Source of the DNA: Candidatus Poribacteria bacterium
GTDB taxonomy: Bacteria > Poribacteria > WGA-4E > UBA9662
Length of the DNA stretch: 64,000 nt
Reading direction: 5' to 3'
Assembly (NCBI GenBank): GCA_002729015.1
Contig: PBVO01000126.1
Location: 62,687 to 126,686, forward strand
Within the stretch, counting starts at the first letter, position 1, and every line of letters starts with the position of its first letter. This document shows, piece by piece, positions 44,868 through 53,619 of this stretch. Under the pieces are notes generated by a model that was not told the DNA's origin, did not search any database, and worked only from the letters and a program-made list of their open reading frames with translations. Made by a program: the position numbers and the translations under genes.

Positions 44868-45734
44868 TTAATCGATTTTTTTAAGAGCTTGGCGGTCTTC
44901 CTCGATCCACCTTTGCCATAATTCAGATTCGGGAATCGTAGCATCAACCTGACGAGAAAAGATCAGATCGTCAATACCGAACATGCGCATTAATCGACGA
45001 TCATTATTAACTTGAGCCATCCGGAGAATTTTTTTCGTATTGGGACCACTATGATGATCTCGATGGGGTAAGTAGCTTTTATTGTAGAATCGACTCAGAA
45101 AATAACGGGGATCTGTACTGAAATTTGGTGAAGCAGCATGAATCAAAGCGGAATGGATTATAACAACATCACCTATTTGAGGGTAAATTAGTTGTTCTTT
45201 TGTTTGAGCGTGAAACTGTTTTTGTACTAGGTCAAGATTTCGGTGTGAATTTGGTAAAACTCGAAGTGGTCCTACATCCTGATCTACATTTTGAAAATAA
45301 GTTAGAACATTACAAGCATGAGGAGGTTGATATGATTTTGTTTGACCTACCGATAAAGCCCACATATCCCGATGCCAATTTCGCGTTTCGACTTTCACTT
45401 GTTTTTTTTCAGCTGGTTCGGTTAGGTTAATTCGTAGGCTTTCCAATTGGATGAAGGGACCCATAAGAATTTCTAGAAGGCTTAAAATGGAAGCGTTTGT
45501 GACTGCCGGCAGCATGACTTCAGGTGCATGCTCCACTAAATTATCTAATACGATTTGTCTACCCAGCCCATACTGGGCTGGTCGGTGAATTGGTTCAATT
45601 TTCTGAATTAACTGGTGAAAAGTATTCTTCCAAATCTCTACTTCATTCCGACCAATTAAGTCTTCAACTATTACATATCCATCCTCACAGAACTGCTGGT
45701 AATATTCGTTATTGATTGTTGTCATTTCCAGCAT
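44868..45734 (-). CDS. Phytanoyl-CoA dioxygenase family protein (HxD type)
   Basis: The frame opens at 45851, but the first 39 codons lack family similarity; ATG 45734 (or the Met at 45725) puts the start next to the domain (M-T-T-I-N-N-E-Y-Y-Q-Q-F-C-E-D-G-Y). Motifs: NWHRDMW iron site, QDVGPLRVLPNSHRNL, distal His in LIHAASPNF and the following YFLSRFYNKSY with the Arg. The C-terminal part (KKILRMAQVNN...LMRMFGIDDL) is longer than in neighbours. It is followed after four bases by the GT-C-like gene, so the two are probably co-transcribed. Substrate unknown. Confidence 0.83.
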   Translation of the reverse strand: MLEMTTINNEYYQQFCEDGYVIVEDLIGRNEVEIWKNTFHQLIQKIEPIHRPAQYGLGRQIVLDNLVEHAPEVMLPAVTNASILSLLEILMGPFIQLESLRINLTEPAEKKQVKVETRNWHRDMWALSVGQTKSYQPPHACNVLTYFQNVDQDVGPLRVLPNSHRNLDLVQKQFHAQTKEQLIYPQIGDVVIIHSALIHAASPNFSTDPRYFLSRFYNKSYLPHRDHHSGPNTKKILRMAQVNNDRRLMRMFGIDDLIFSRQVDATIPESELWQRWIEEDRQALKKID

Positions 45735-46048
45735 AATTGATCCAGTAATCTCTTGGTGTTGTCTTCTAACACTTTCTATCATAAGAGAGGCCTCATAACG
45801 AGTCAACACAAAATGGAAAGTGATAATAACCCAAGTACTCATAAAACTCATTTAACTAAGCATTATATTTGTATTTCAAGGTAAGAAACTGGTTGTCAAG
45901 TTACCAGAAACAAATAATAGATTTATTACTGTTTATTATTTTTACTCCTAGCTAGCCGGTTGTAGTCATTTTTATCAAAACCTAACTTGGACGAGATTCA
46001 GTTGCAACTCAAACTTGTCTAATATGCTTTGCTAGTTGTGTTTTTTTA

Positions 46049-46077
46049 TTTACAATTATGACTCTTTTTTTTATAAT
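46049..46077 (+). promoter_or_regulatory. Sigma-70-type promoter of the first cysteine-rich secreted gene
   Basis: TTTACA (46049-46054), 17-base spacer, TATAAT (46072-46077), then ATG 46117 with AGGAG upstream. -10 is consensus and the spacing is ideal. Confidence 0.7.
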
Positions 46078-46116
46078 CTCCCATATATGGCTTGAAATCA
46101 CAGGAGAATAATTCAA

Positions 46117-46932
46117 ATGTTTGAATCTAGGTCAATTGGTGCCTTTATTGGGTACCTATCTATTATTTTGATGGTTACTAGTACCTCTTTGGCATCTGTC
46201 CAAGGAACAGTACTTTTCCGAGCCGATTTTGAAAATGATAAGGGAGATAACACGCTGGCTAAGTGGAAACCAGACAGCGATGGGCAAATTTGGGAAATTG
46301 CTGATTTTCCTGGTAGTGGTAAAGGATTACTTAATGCGAAAGAAGGTTGTGGTGTTTCAGGTAATACACCATTACCCGGTACCGAAAATTTTAGCGACGG
46401 TATTATCCAGCTAGACATGTCTTGGCAAGATGATGATAGTTGGGGCATTATCTTCAGAAAGTCAGAAGAAAAAAAAGGTTATTTGGTTACCTTCGGTTAC
46501 AATGAAACACCAGCGGTTATTGTTGCTCTTCTAGATGAAGGTTGTGGAGAGACTGGGAAGTGTAACGATCAGACCCAATGTGAGAACAATCCCGATAAAA
46601 CCTTGGGCCAGAAACCACATGGTTTGTTTGAAATCAAAGACGATGGAAAGGGTACTGGAACTCAAGACTTGAGTGTTGTTTACACTGGTGTTATAGAAGC
46701 CAAAGGGGATAGTATCAAGGTTTGGTATCATGAACGAGGTAAACCAAAGGGAGACCCAGTGATTGATATCAAGGATAACACCCACAAAAAGGGACAAGTT
46801 GGCGTCTGGCATGAAAGCCAAGGTAATTGTATGATTGATAATGTTGTAGTACGAACTTTCGATGCCGGGACATCAGTCGACGCTGAAAGTAAGCTTGCGA
46901 CTTCTTGGGCTAGGATCCGTTCGGCATACTAG
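46117..46932 (+). CDS. Cysteine-rich secreted protein, concanavalin-like, with conserved C-terminal tail (copy 1)
   Basis: 271 residues. Signal peptide (hydrophobic about 12-25, then LASVQG), then a beta-rich domain: GTVLFRADFEN, ADFPGSGKGLLNAKEGCGVSGNTPLPG, FSDGIIQLDMSWQDDDSWGIIFRK, KGYLVTFGYNETP, a cysteine loop (EGCGETGKCNDQTQCEN), VEAKGDSIKVWYHE-like strand and GQVGVWHESQGNCMIDNVVV. It resembles LamG/3-keto-disaccharide-hydrolase folds in strand order but I do not recognise a named family. Ends with ESKLATSWARIRSAY, the shared tail. It is the paralogue of the next gene; own promoter and terminator suggest separate expression. Probably exported structural or binding protein. Confidence 0.7.
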   Translation: MFESRSIGAFIGYLSIILMVTSTSLASVQGTVLFRADFENDKGDNTLAKWKPDSDGQIWEIADFPGSGKGLLNAKEGCGVSGNTPLPGTENFSDGIIQLDMSWQDDDSWGIIFRKSEEKKGYLVTFGYNETPAVIVALLDEGCGETGKCNDQTQCENNPDKTLGQKPHGLFEIKDDGKGTGTQDLSVVYTGVIEAKGDSIKVWYHERGKPKGDPVIDIKDNTHKKGQVGVWHESQGNCMIDNVVVRTFDAGTSVDAESKLATSWARIRSAY

Positions 46933-46968
46933 TTTACATACTTCTGTTGTTAATACCGGACTTAGGGA

Positions 46969-47007
46969 AAACAAAGGCCAGCAACTTAGAGTCGCTGGCC
47001 TTTGTTT
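46969..47007 (+). terminator. Intrinsic terminator after the first cysteine-rich gene
   Basis: AAACAAAGGCCAGC (46969-46982) pairs perfectly with GCTGGCCTTTGTTT (46994-47007), 11-base loop, with a T-rich right end. It follows the stop at 46932 by 36 bases. Confidence 0.85.
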
Positions 47008-47041
47008 AATCCCATAAATTCTGACGGAATAATGGCTAGCC

Positions 47042-47047
47042 TATAAT
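47042..47047 (+). promoter_or_regulatory. -10 element of the second cysteine-rich gene
   Basis: TATAAT at 47042-47047; the best -35 17 bases upstream is TTCTGA, weak. 39 bases before TTG 47086. Confidence 0.45.
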
Positions 47048-47085
47048 TTACGTTTAAATAAATTCAATCAGACAGGAGATTAGTT

Positions 47086-47895
47086 TTGAAGAAGCAATTT
47101 TATATGCTGTTAGTTGCATTAACTTTAGGTTCAATTTTTTCTTCCTATGCTCAAGTAGTCTTTTTTGCTGATTTTGAGTCGCAAAACAAACCCATCAATA
47201 AGGCAGGAAACTACAAAGGACCCGCCGGAACTAAATGGGAAAATTCTGATTTTTTGGCTGCTGGTGGTGGGAAAAAGGGATTGAAGCAAGCTGCAGAAGG
47301 ATGTGGTATTTCTGGTAATACCAAACTACCTGGAGTTACTAAATTTACTGATGGGGTCATCCAATGCATTTTCTCATTTGGAGATGATGATGGTTTTGGT
47401 GTCACTTTTCGTAAGAAGGGTGATGATAAAGGCTACTTGGTTGCTTTTGGTTATAACGAGACAACGCAGGTAATTATTGGTGATTATGCTAACGGTTGTT
47501 GTCCTGACCTCCAGTGCTTGGATCAATGCGGGTGTGAAAATGGTGGTAAAGAGTTGCTCGGTGTAGATCACGGTCTTGGTGGAGGTCTTCCACAAGATAA
47601 TAAAACTGCGATGCTTGGTCGAGTTGAAGTACAAGGTCAAAAAATCCGAGTATGGTATAAAAAACTTGCGGATGTTAAAGGTTTTAAAGTAGATATGCCC
47701 TCTAATAAATTAGGTAAGCCTGTTGCAGAATACAACAAAGCTAACTACCAATCGGCAGGTTCAGTTGGTATTTGGCATGAAAGCTGGGGACAAGGAATTG
47801 TCGATAGCATCTTAGTCACAGGTCCAGGGTTCTTTTCCGTGGATCCCGAGGAAAAGCTAACTACTAGTTGGGGTTTTGTCAAAGCCGCATACTAA
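47086..47895 (+). CDS. Cysteine-rich secreted protein, concanavalin-like, with conserved C-terminal tail (copy 2)
   Basis: 269 residues from TTG with ACAGGAGATTAGTT upstream. Signal peptide (MKKQFYMLLVALTLGSIFSS, then YAQ). The body aligns with copy 1 along its length: FFADFES, AAEGCGISGNTKLPG, FTDGVIQCIFSFGDDDGFGVTFRK, KGYLVAFGYNETT, cysteine cluster NGCCPDLQCLDQCGCEN, KIRVWYKK and GSVGIWHESWG. The tail is EEKLTTSWGFVKAAY. The two copies share the conserved blocks but differ in the loops, an old tandem duplication. The even spacing of cysteine pairs suggests disulfides after export. Function unknown. Confidence 0.7.
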   Translation: MKKQFYMLLVALTLGSIFSSYAQVVFFADFESQNKPINKAGNYKGPAGTKWENSDFLAAGGGKKGLKQAAEGCGISGNTKLPGVTKFTDGVIQCIFSFGDDDGFGVTFRKKGDDKGYLVAFGYNETTQVIIGDYANGCCPDLQCLDQCGCENGGKELLGVDHGLGGGLPQDNKTAMLGRVEVQGQKIRVWYKKLADVKGFKVDMPSNKLGKPVAEYNKANYQSAGSVGIWHESWGQGIVDSILVTGPGFFSVDPEEKLTTSWGFVKAAY

Positions 47896-47920
47896 TCCAG
47901 ATATTTTTCCAACAAAGGCT

Positions 47921-47955
47921 AAAGGGTTTAAGATTTTTTTATTCTTAAGCCCTTT
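47921..47955 (+). terminator. Intrinsic terminator after the second cysteine-rich gene
   Basis: AAAGGGTTTAAGA (47921-47933) and TCTTAAGCCCTTT (47943-47955) form a 13-bp stem with one G-T pair and a T-rich loop, followed by more T. It can also serve the convergent TatD gene. Confidence 0.75.
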
Positions 47956-47976
47956 TTTCAGTTTGGTGGTACAAAT

Positions 47977-48741
47977 TTATTTAATAGAAAAAAGCTTGCG
48001 GAAATTTTGGCTGCTAGTTTGTCCAACTGATTCGATAGTCACTTGCCGTAACTCGGCAATTTTTGTGGCGATTTCGGTAATATAAGCAGGTTCGTTTCTC
48101 TTGCCACGTCGAAGTTGAGGTGCAAGCCAAGGGCAGTCAGTTTCGATTAAAAATGAATCTGCTGGCATAACTTTCACGACTTGTTTGAGATCTTGCGATT
48201 TTTTGTAAGTAACGGGTCCACCGATTCCAATATGAAACCCAACATCAATGACTCTGTCCATCGACTTTGTGTTTTCCGAAAAACAGTGTAAAACACCACC
48301 AGTTAGCTGGGGGCGATTTTCTAAGATAGATAGGATATCATCAAAAGCATTTCGGTTGTGGACGACTATCGGTAAGTCTAATTGTGTTGCTAAATCTAAT
48401 TGCTCTTCAAAAACTCTTTTCTGCACTGATTTTGGTGAAAGATTTCTATGATAGTCAAGACCCATTTCGCCTAAAGCTACAACTTTAGGATGTTCTGCCA
48501 ATAGGGCAATTTCCCTTAAGGTCTGAGGGGTAAATCTTTTTGCATCATGTGGATGAAGACCAACGGTAGCATAAATGTGGTCGTATCTATCAGCTAATTC
48601 CACGGCTAAATGGCTGGTTGAGATATCAAAGCCGACAACTAAAATGATACTTACTTGTGAATTCTTAGCTCGTTCAATTACCACAGAACGATCGGAATCA
48701 AAACGATCAAGCTGTATATGTGCGTGCGAATCAATGAACAT
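47977..48741 (-). CDS. TatD family deoxyribonuclease/metal-dependent hydrolase
   Basis: 254 residues, the normal TatD length. IDSHAHI at the start (His-x-His metal motif), TVGLHPHDAK, ALGEMGLDYHRN (Glu ligand), PIVVHNRNA, GVLHCFSEN and LIETDCPWLAP (Asp ligand) are all family landmarks. TatD proteins are 3'-5' DNA exonucleases or related hydrolases. It is the last gene of the long minus-strand run; the upstream alcohol dehydrogenase stop lies 5 bases away. Start ATG 48741. Confidence 0.9.
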   Translation of the reverse strand: MFIDSHAHIQLDRFDSDRSVVIERAKNSQVSIILVVGFDISTSHLAVELADRYDHIYATVGLHPHDAKRFTPQTLREIALLAEHPKVVALGEMGLDYHRNLSPKSVQKRVFEEQLDLATQLDLPIVVHNRNAFDDILSILENRPQLTGGVLHCFSENTKSMDRVIDVGFHIGIGGPVTYKKSQDLKQVVKVMPADSFLIETDCPWLAPQLRRGKRNEPAYITEIATKIAELRQVTIESVGQTSSQNFRKLFSIK

Positions 48742-48746
48742 CCGGA

Positions 48747-49772
48747 TTAGGTACTGTTAGGACTACCCAGGATGGCTGTTTTTATTCCTTGACTTTTCTT
48801 CACCTGTTCAATAGCCTCTAATCCTTCTGAAATAGGGAAACGATTTGATAGAATTGGTTCTAGTTTAATTTTCTGATCACTGATCATTTCATGTGCTTGA
48901 TCTAAGCTCCAACGCGAAAATGCCCAAGAAGCCATGATTTTATGCCCCATGAAGTGAAGTTGCTCCAAATTGAGCTTGAGATACTGATCGTGTGCAGAAA
49001 GACCAAAAAAGTTTAGACATCCTCCTCGACGGACTATTTGAAATGATAGGCCGATAGCGGTTTGGTTGTTATTGGTCGCCGATATTACTGTATCTGCACC
49101 CCCATTTGTTTGTTCTAAGATTTCTTCAGTTTGTTTGGGGGTAAAGGTTGCGACCGCACCTAACCTCTCTGCCATTTCCCTCCGTTCGGTAATCGGGTCT
49201 ACGACTATTGCTTGCAGACCAAGTTGATCAACCAGTTGAGTAAAAATTAGACCAATCTGCCCGGCCCCCAAAATAACTACGGATTGATTAAATATTGTTT
49301 CCCGCATGGCATTAATACAACAACCAAGTGGTTCCAGAAACATCAGATCAGTAGTTGATACGTTATCGGAAACAGTAATTAGTTTACTTGTCTGAATTGC
49401 GTGCCGTGGGAATTTAAAATACTCAGCATAACCCCCATCAATATCATGTCCAATACCAACTATTTCTTGACAGTACTTATCTAAGTCTGCTCGACAATAT
49501 TGGCAGTCGCCGCAGGTAATCATCGGATTCACAGAAACTTTTTGCCCGACCTTGACTGACGGATGCTTAGTTTCCACAACTCGACCCGCAACTTCATGGC
49601 CAAGAACTACTGGTGGAGAATAATCAGTCACTTCGCCTCGAATTGCGGCCAAGTCAGAAGCACAAACCCCACACAAGTCTACCTGAATCAGAATATCGCC
49701 GTCCTCCAGTTTAGGGATCGGTTTTTCCTGAATCGAAACCCGATTAGGGCCTTCAAAAACGATTGCTTTCAT
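48747..49772 (-). CDS. Zinc-dependent alcohol/sugar-alcohol dehydrogenase (MDR family)
   Basis: 341 residues. LCGVCASDLAAIRG with catalytic zinc Cys, VLGHEVAGRV with the zinc His-Glu, a structural-zinc cluster CGDCQYCRADLDKYC, VVILGAGQIGLIFTQLV (NAD-binding GxGxxG). The closest class by shape is sorbitol/L-threonine dehydrogenase-like. Lies 9 bases downstream of the glucarate dehydratase-like gene, so it may oxidise a sugar alcohol or sugar acid in the same path (inference). Confidence 0.9.
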   Translation of the reverse strand: MKAIVFEGPNRVSIQEKPIPKLEDGDILIQVDLCGVCASDLAAIRGEVTDYSPPVVLGHEVAGRVVETKHPSVKVGQKVSVNPMITCGDCQYCRADLDKYCQEIVGIGHDIDGGYAEYFKFPRHAIQTSKLITVSDNVSTTDLMFLEPLGCCINAMRETIFNQSVVILGAGQIGLIFTQLVDQLGLQAIVVDPITERREMAERLGAVATFTPKQTEEILEQTNGGADTVISATNNNQTAIGLSFQIVRRGGCLNFFGLSAHDQYLKLNLEQLHFMGHKIMASWAFSRWSLDQAHEMISDQKIKLEPILSNRFPISEGLEAIEQVKKSQGIKTAILGSPNST

Positions 49773-49781
49773 GAGCTATTA

Positions 49782-51068
49782 CTACCACCTAACTGACTGA
49801 AAAGTCCAATCAGGAACGATTTTTTGCATCTCAACTGCATCGTTACGCTCAGTTAATCCGCAATCCAGATATTGCTGATGCAATTGAGCTAAGGCCTTCC
49901 GATCCAGTTCTATCCCTAACCCTGGTGAATTAGGAATAGTCAAGGCGCCATCTTCAATAGGTAACCGACCACCAATAATAACCTCTTCCGATTGCCAAGG
50001 ATAATGCGTATCGCATGCGTAGGTTAGGTTAGGTATTGCAGCAGCAAGATGACCCATGGCCATCAATGAAATACCGACATGGCTGTTAGAATGCATGGAA
50101 AGCCCAAGACCGAAAGTTTGACAAATACGCCCTAGTTCAACTGAAGCACGTAATCCACCCCAGAAGTGATGGTCACTAAGTATAATATCTTCAGATCTCA
50201 GCTTAATACTACTCGGAATCGCCTCAAATGAGGTGGTACACATATTGGTTGCCAAAGGAATTTGGACAGCTTTTCTAACCATAGCCATGTTATCTTGGCC
50301 TCGTACAGGATCTTCGTAGTATTCCAGCAAACCTTCCATCTCTCGCCCCCACTTTATGGCTGTATCAACAGCCCAAATGGCGTTAGGATCCAACCGAAGA
50401 GGCATTGCATCTCCAAAAGCTTGTCGCAAAGCCTTAATCGACTCAACTTCTATTTCTGGCTCAAAAGCACCCCCCTTGAGCTTGATAGAATCAAACCCAA
50501 ATTCCTGACACATGACTTCAGCTTGCTTGACGATTCCTTTTGGATCTACTGCCTCTGCTTGTCGAGCTTTGGCCCAACCAGTGGCATTGGGGTCAATATC
50601 GAAAGCTAAGTCCCCACCAGCACCTTCATATTTGTAAAATAAGTAAGCCGAAAATGGTACCTGGTCTCTGACTCGACCACCAAGCAAATCAACAACAGGT
50701 CGACCTGTAACTTTTCCCATAACATCGAAGCAAGCAACCTCAATTGCACTGAACACATGGACTAATCGTCTTTGATCCCAAGGAGTTTCACCACGATTTT
50801 CACTTCCTTCTGGTCCAAAATAATCGACCAGCGAAGATTGAATATCGTTAAGTTGAAATGGATCTTTACCAATGACTACCTGCCGAGCTGACTCCAGTGC
50901 TTTCAAAGTTTTATTGTTTCCTGGAACCTCACCAAGCCCATAAATTTGATCTTCTGTAATTAATTCCAGAACGATCCGTAACGCATAAGGAGCATGAAGA
51001 CCTGCGGCGTTCAGCAGAGGGGGGTCAGCTACTGCAATTGGTGTGACTTTCATATCGGTGATCAACAC
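49782..51068 (-). CDS. Enolase-superfamily sugar-acid dehydratase, glucarate dehydratase-like
   Basis: 428 residues. MKVTPIAVADPPLLNAAG at the N-terminus, KGGAFEPEIEVESIKAL (Lys base region), RLDPNAIW and YYEDPVRG metal-ligand blocks, NMCTTSFEAIPSS, SDHHFWGGLRAS (general acid His/Asp) and DTHYPWQ-like C-terminal segment. Glucarate dehydratases dehydrate D-glucarate to 5-keto-4-deoxyglucarate using Mg. This order and the F-G-P-E motif region support the GudD branch over mandelate racemase. GTG 51068 with GGGAG upstream. Part of the run with a PhyH gene and alcohol dehydrogenase. Confidence 0.85.
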   Translation of the reverse strand: MLITDMKVTPIAVADPPLLNAAGLHAPYALRIVLELITEDQIYGLGEVPGNNKTLKALESARQVVIGKDPFQLNDIQSSLVDYFGPEGSENRGETPWDQRRLVHVFSAIEVACFDVMGKVTGRPVVDLLGGRVRDQVPFSAYLFYKYEGAGGDLAFDIDPNATGWAKARQAEAVDPKGIVKQAEVMCQEFGFDSIKLKGGAFEPEIEVESIKALRQAFGDAMPLRLDPNAIWAVDTAIKWGREMEGLLEYYEDPVRGQDNMAMVRKAVQIPLATNMCTTSFEAIPSSIKLRSEDIILSDHHFWGGLRASVELGRICQTFGLGLSMHSNSHVGISLMAMGHLAAAIPNLTYACDTHYPWQSEEVIIGGRLPIEDGALTIPNSPGLGIELDRKALAQLHQQYLDCGLTERNDAVEMQKIVPDWTFQSVRW

Positions 51069-51099
51069 ATCTAAACTCCCTAGTATTTAAACTTCTTAA

Positions 51100-51831
51100 T
51101 TAAGTAGGCCTGAATGAATTTTTAAGATTATGTCCCCGTACAATTTTAGCAGCCACTGCCCAACTGTAGTCGGGGTCTTCGGTTATTGCATCACGATAGG
51201 TGGGAATCCAAACCCAACGTTCTCTCTCACAAATGTGTGGATAGCTAGCATGAAGGGTTAAGTCGTGAAAAAAGACTGCATCGCCGCGAGAGAGTTCAGC
51301 TACTACCGCATCTGATTCATCAATAGCGGACGGTCGCACTCTGTGGCCAAAACCGTAATCATCGTCCACGACTCCGTCATGAACATTGACCTTTCGGTGC
51401 GATCCCGGAATTAACTTTAAGCAACCAGAATCGATATCTACATCGTCCAATGCTACCCATAGAGAAATTTTGTGTTGTCCTCCCCAGTAATGCCAATCTT
51501 GGTGCCAAGGGCTAGCAAAGTTGATCATTTCATCTTTGAACACTGCCTTGTCGCTTAAAAATTCAATGTTGGGTGCTAAAATGACTTCTAGTATGTCCAG
51601 AATACGAGCGTCTGTTATAACTTTTTGGAAGATCGAGCTGCCGACAGCTAATCCAACGTAAACTCCATGGTTAGCAACCTGTTTAGGTTGTTGACTATTA
51701 GATTTAGCTTTTTGAATAATAAACTTGCACTCGTCTTTTAATTTTTTCGCTTCATCTGGCTGGAATAGTGCTTGGACAATAACGAAACCATCCCGTTCAA
51801 AATTATGTTGAATTTGTTTAAGATTGGACAT
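51100..51831 (-). CDS. Phytanoyl-CoA dioxygenase family protein (HxD type)
   Basis: 243 residues. His110-Gln-Asp112 (SPWHQDWHYWG), DIDSGCLKLIPGSHRKV, distal LTLHASYPH and the Arg in CERERWVWIPTYRD; the full iron and 2-oxoglutarate set is intact. The W-H-Q-D-W-x-Y-W form is typical of PhyH proteins acting on polar metabolites. It lies between the MalK-type ATPase (22 bases) and the glucarate dehydratase-like gene (31 bases), so it is probably co-transcribed with both. Substrate unknown. Confidence 0.87.
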   Translation of the reverse strand: MSNLKQIQHNFERDGFVIVQALFQPDEAKKLKDECKFIIQKAKSNSQQPKQVANHGVYVGLAVGSSIFQKVITDARILDILEVILAPNIEFLSDKAVFKDEMINFASPWHQDWHYWGGQHKISLWVALDDVDIDSGCLKLIPGSHRKVNVHDGVVDDDYGFGHRVRPSAIDESDAVVAELSRGDAVFFHDLTLHASYPHICERERWVWIPTYRDAITEDPDYSWAVAAKIVRGHNLKNSFRPT

Positions 51832-51853
51832 CTGAAACTAACTTCCTAGTATC

Positions 51854-52969
51854 CTAAGCCGTTTCACTTAGCACTAACGTAGTCGATCGATCAAAGATAT
51901 GAATCTTCTTTGGATCAATTTGTATCCATACTGTTTCACCTGATTTTGGTACAATCGATGGGTGAGTTCTGACTCGAAGCAAGACAAATTTGTCAGCTGA
52001 TACCTGACCCAGCACAATATCAACAATATTAGCAGATCCAAGCGGTTCTACCAAATGAACTTTAGCCTTCAACCCGGAGGTTATTGAAGTTGTCGATAAA
52101 GAAATGTGCTCTGGTCGAATACCGAATACTAGATTTTCACTGATACTAGGTCGGATCAAGTCAAGATGGTTCCGTGTGAGTTTAATTGCGAAATTGGTGT
52201 GTTCAATTTTTAACTGCTGGCTAGCTGACTCAAAACTACAAGGAAGTAAATTCATAGCAGGATTACCCATGAATCCAGCAACAAATAGGTTTTTCGGCCA
52301 ATTATAAACATCGGTTGGCTTACCGATCTGTTGTAGTTGCCCTTTATCCATGATAGCAATTCGGTCTGCCATTGACATTGCTTCCACCTGATCATGCGTC
52401 ACATAAACAGTAGTTGTTCCGAGCTGTTGCTGAAGGCTTTTGAGTTCAGATCTCATATCTACTCGTAATTTGGCATCCAGATTAGACATCGGTTCGTCCA
52501 TTAAGAAGGCTTTAGGACGACGTACCATCGACCGGCCAATGGCTACCCGTTGCATTTCACCACCACTCAAAACACTCGGTTTTCGATCTAGAATATGTTC
52601 AATACGGAGCATCTGCGCGACATTGATTACTCTTTTCTTAATTTCAGTGGGGTCAACTTTAGCAGCTTTGAGTGGAAAAGCAATATTATTTTGTACACTC
52701 AGATGAGGATAAAGAGCGTAAAATTGAAAGACGAAGGCTATATCCCGATCCGCTGGAGCTAGTGTGTTAACACACCTTGATCCTATGAAGATATCACCTT
52801 CTTGCGGGTGTTCTAAGCCGGCAATTGAACGTAGAGTTGTTGTCTTCCCGCACCCCGAAGGCCCCAGCATAACCAGAAATTCTTGATCTTCAATCTCAAA
52901 GCTAACATTGTTAATAGCAATGACGTTGCCAAATTTTTTAACTACGTTGTCGAGCCGAATTCCCGCCAT
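51854..52969 (-). CDS. ABC transporter ATPase, MalK/UgpC type (orphan)
   Basis: 371 residues. Walker A GPSGCGKTT near residue 38, a MalK-type signature LSGGEMQRVAIGRS, Walker B AFLMDEPMSNLDAKLR, TTVYVTHDQVEAM, then a C-terminal TOBE/OB-fold region (about 240-360; VFGIRPEHISL, VHLVEPLGSANIVDI) as in sugar importers. It normally energises a carbohydrate or glycerol-phosphate importer, but no permease or binding-protein gene is near. It may be shared by several transporters. Part of the minus-strand operon; TPR gene 6 bases upstream. Confidence 0.9.
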   Translation of the reverse strand: MAGIRLDNVVKKFGNVIAINNVSFEIEDQEFLVMLGPSGCGKTTTLRSIAGLEHPQEGDIFIGSRCVNTLAPADRDIAFVFQFYALYPHLSVQNNIAFPLKAAKVDPTEIKKRVINVAQMLRIEHILDRKPSVLSGGEMQRVAIGRSMVRRPKAFLMDEPMSNLDAKLRVDMRSELKSLQQQLGTTTVYVTHDQVEAMSMADRIAIMDKGQLQQIGKPTDVYNWPKNLFVAGFMGNPAMNLLPCSFESASQQLKIEHTNFAIKLTRNHLDLIRPSISENLVFGIRPEHISLSTTSITSGLKAKVHLVEPLGSANIVDIVLGQVSADKFVLLRVRTHPSIVPKSGETVWIQIDPKKIHIFDRSTTLVLSETA

Positions 52970-52975
52970 TTCGAT

Positions 52976-53518
52976 TTACCGTTTGGTATTTTTCCCTCGG
53001 CCAAGCAGCGTACTAATACCTCCGACTAGTTTTTCGCCTAAGGTCAAGTTCGGTGAAGTAATAATCAGTGAGTCTTTGTTGGATGAAGATAAGTTATTGT
53101 CTGGTATTTCATACTCAGGAATGTTCTCTGGATCATACCGGTTAGTATTGAACTGTTCTAAATTAGTGATAGCTTCCTGACAACTAGGATCAATCTGCAA
53201 AGCCCGATTCCAATACTCATTAGCAGTAGAGATATCCCCTTTTTGTTGATAAATATTACCAATTTTAGCGTATGCCTCAACTAATTCTGGGTCATTCTCA
53301 GTCGCTTCCTGAAAACATCTCAAGGCATCTTCAATCCGATCTAAATAAAGGTAGGCACTACCCAAATTATGTAGAGTTTCAGACACTTTCGGTGCTTTCT
53401 CAACAGCCAACTCCCACAGCTCGATAGCCTCGTTTTTTTTTCCTTTCTGCCAAAGTTGAATGGCTTGATCATTAAAAACAGTCGCTTGCCGAACCTGAGC
53501 GTCAGATACTTTTTCCAT
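52976..53518 (-). CDS. TPR-repeat protein
   Basis: 180 residues. Residues about 15-120 contain three tetratricopeptide repeats: AIQLWQKGKKNEAIELWELAVE, LHNLGSAYLYLDRIEDALRCF and AYAKIGNIYQQKGDISTANEYW, matching the TPR pattern W-x2-L-G-x3-[YF]-x7-A-x3-[FY]. TPR proteins hold protein partners. The C-terminal part (about 130-180) is charged and likely disordered. No signal peptide. It lies 6 bases before the MalK-type ATPase and 101 bases after the DUF5069 gene. Confidence 0.82.
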   Translation of the reverse strand: MEKVSDAQVRQATVFNDQAIQLWQKGKKNEAIELWELAVEKAPKVSETLHNLGSAYLYLDRIEDALRCFQEATENDPELVEAYAKIGNIYQQKGDISTANEYWNRALQIDPSCQEAITNLEQFNTNRYDPENIPEYEIPDNNLSSSNKDSLIITSPNLTLGEKLVGGISTLLGRGKNTKR

Positions 53519-53619
53519 CTATGTTTTCTACTACTTTTTTTGTTCAGCCAATATGGTCTAGGCCGATGAAACACGCCGAAGATTAACATATTTAGCTAAA
53601 CGCGTCAATTCAGTGTCGA

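Noticed and set aside
44864..44947. N-terminal extension of the GT-C-like gene
   Set aside because: It would overlap the PhyH gene by 80 bases; ATG 44863 lies just after the PhyH stop.
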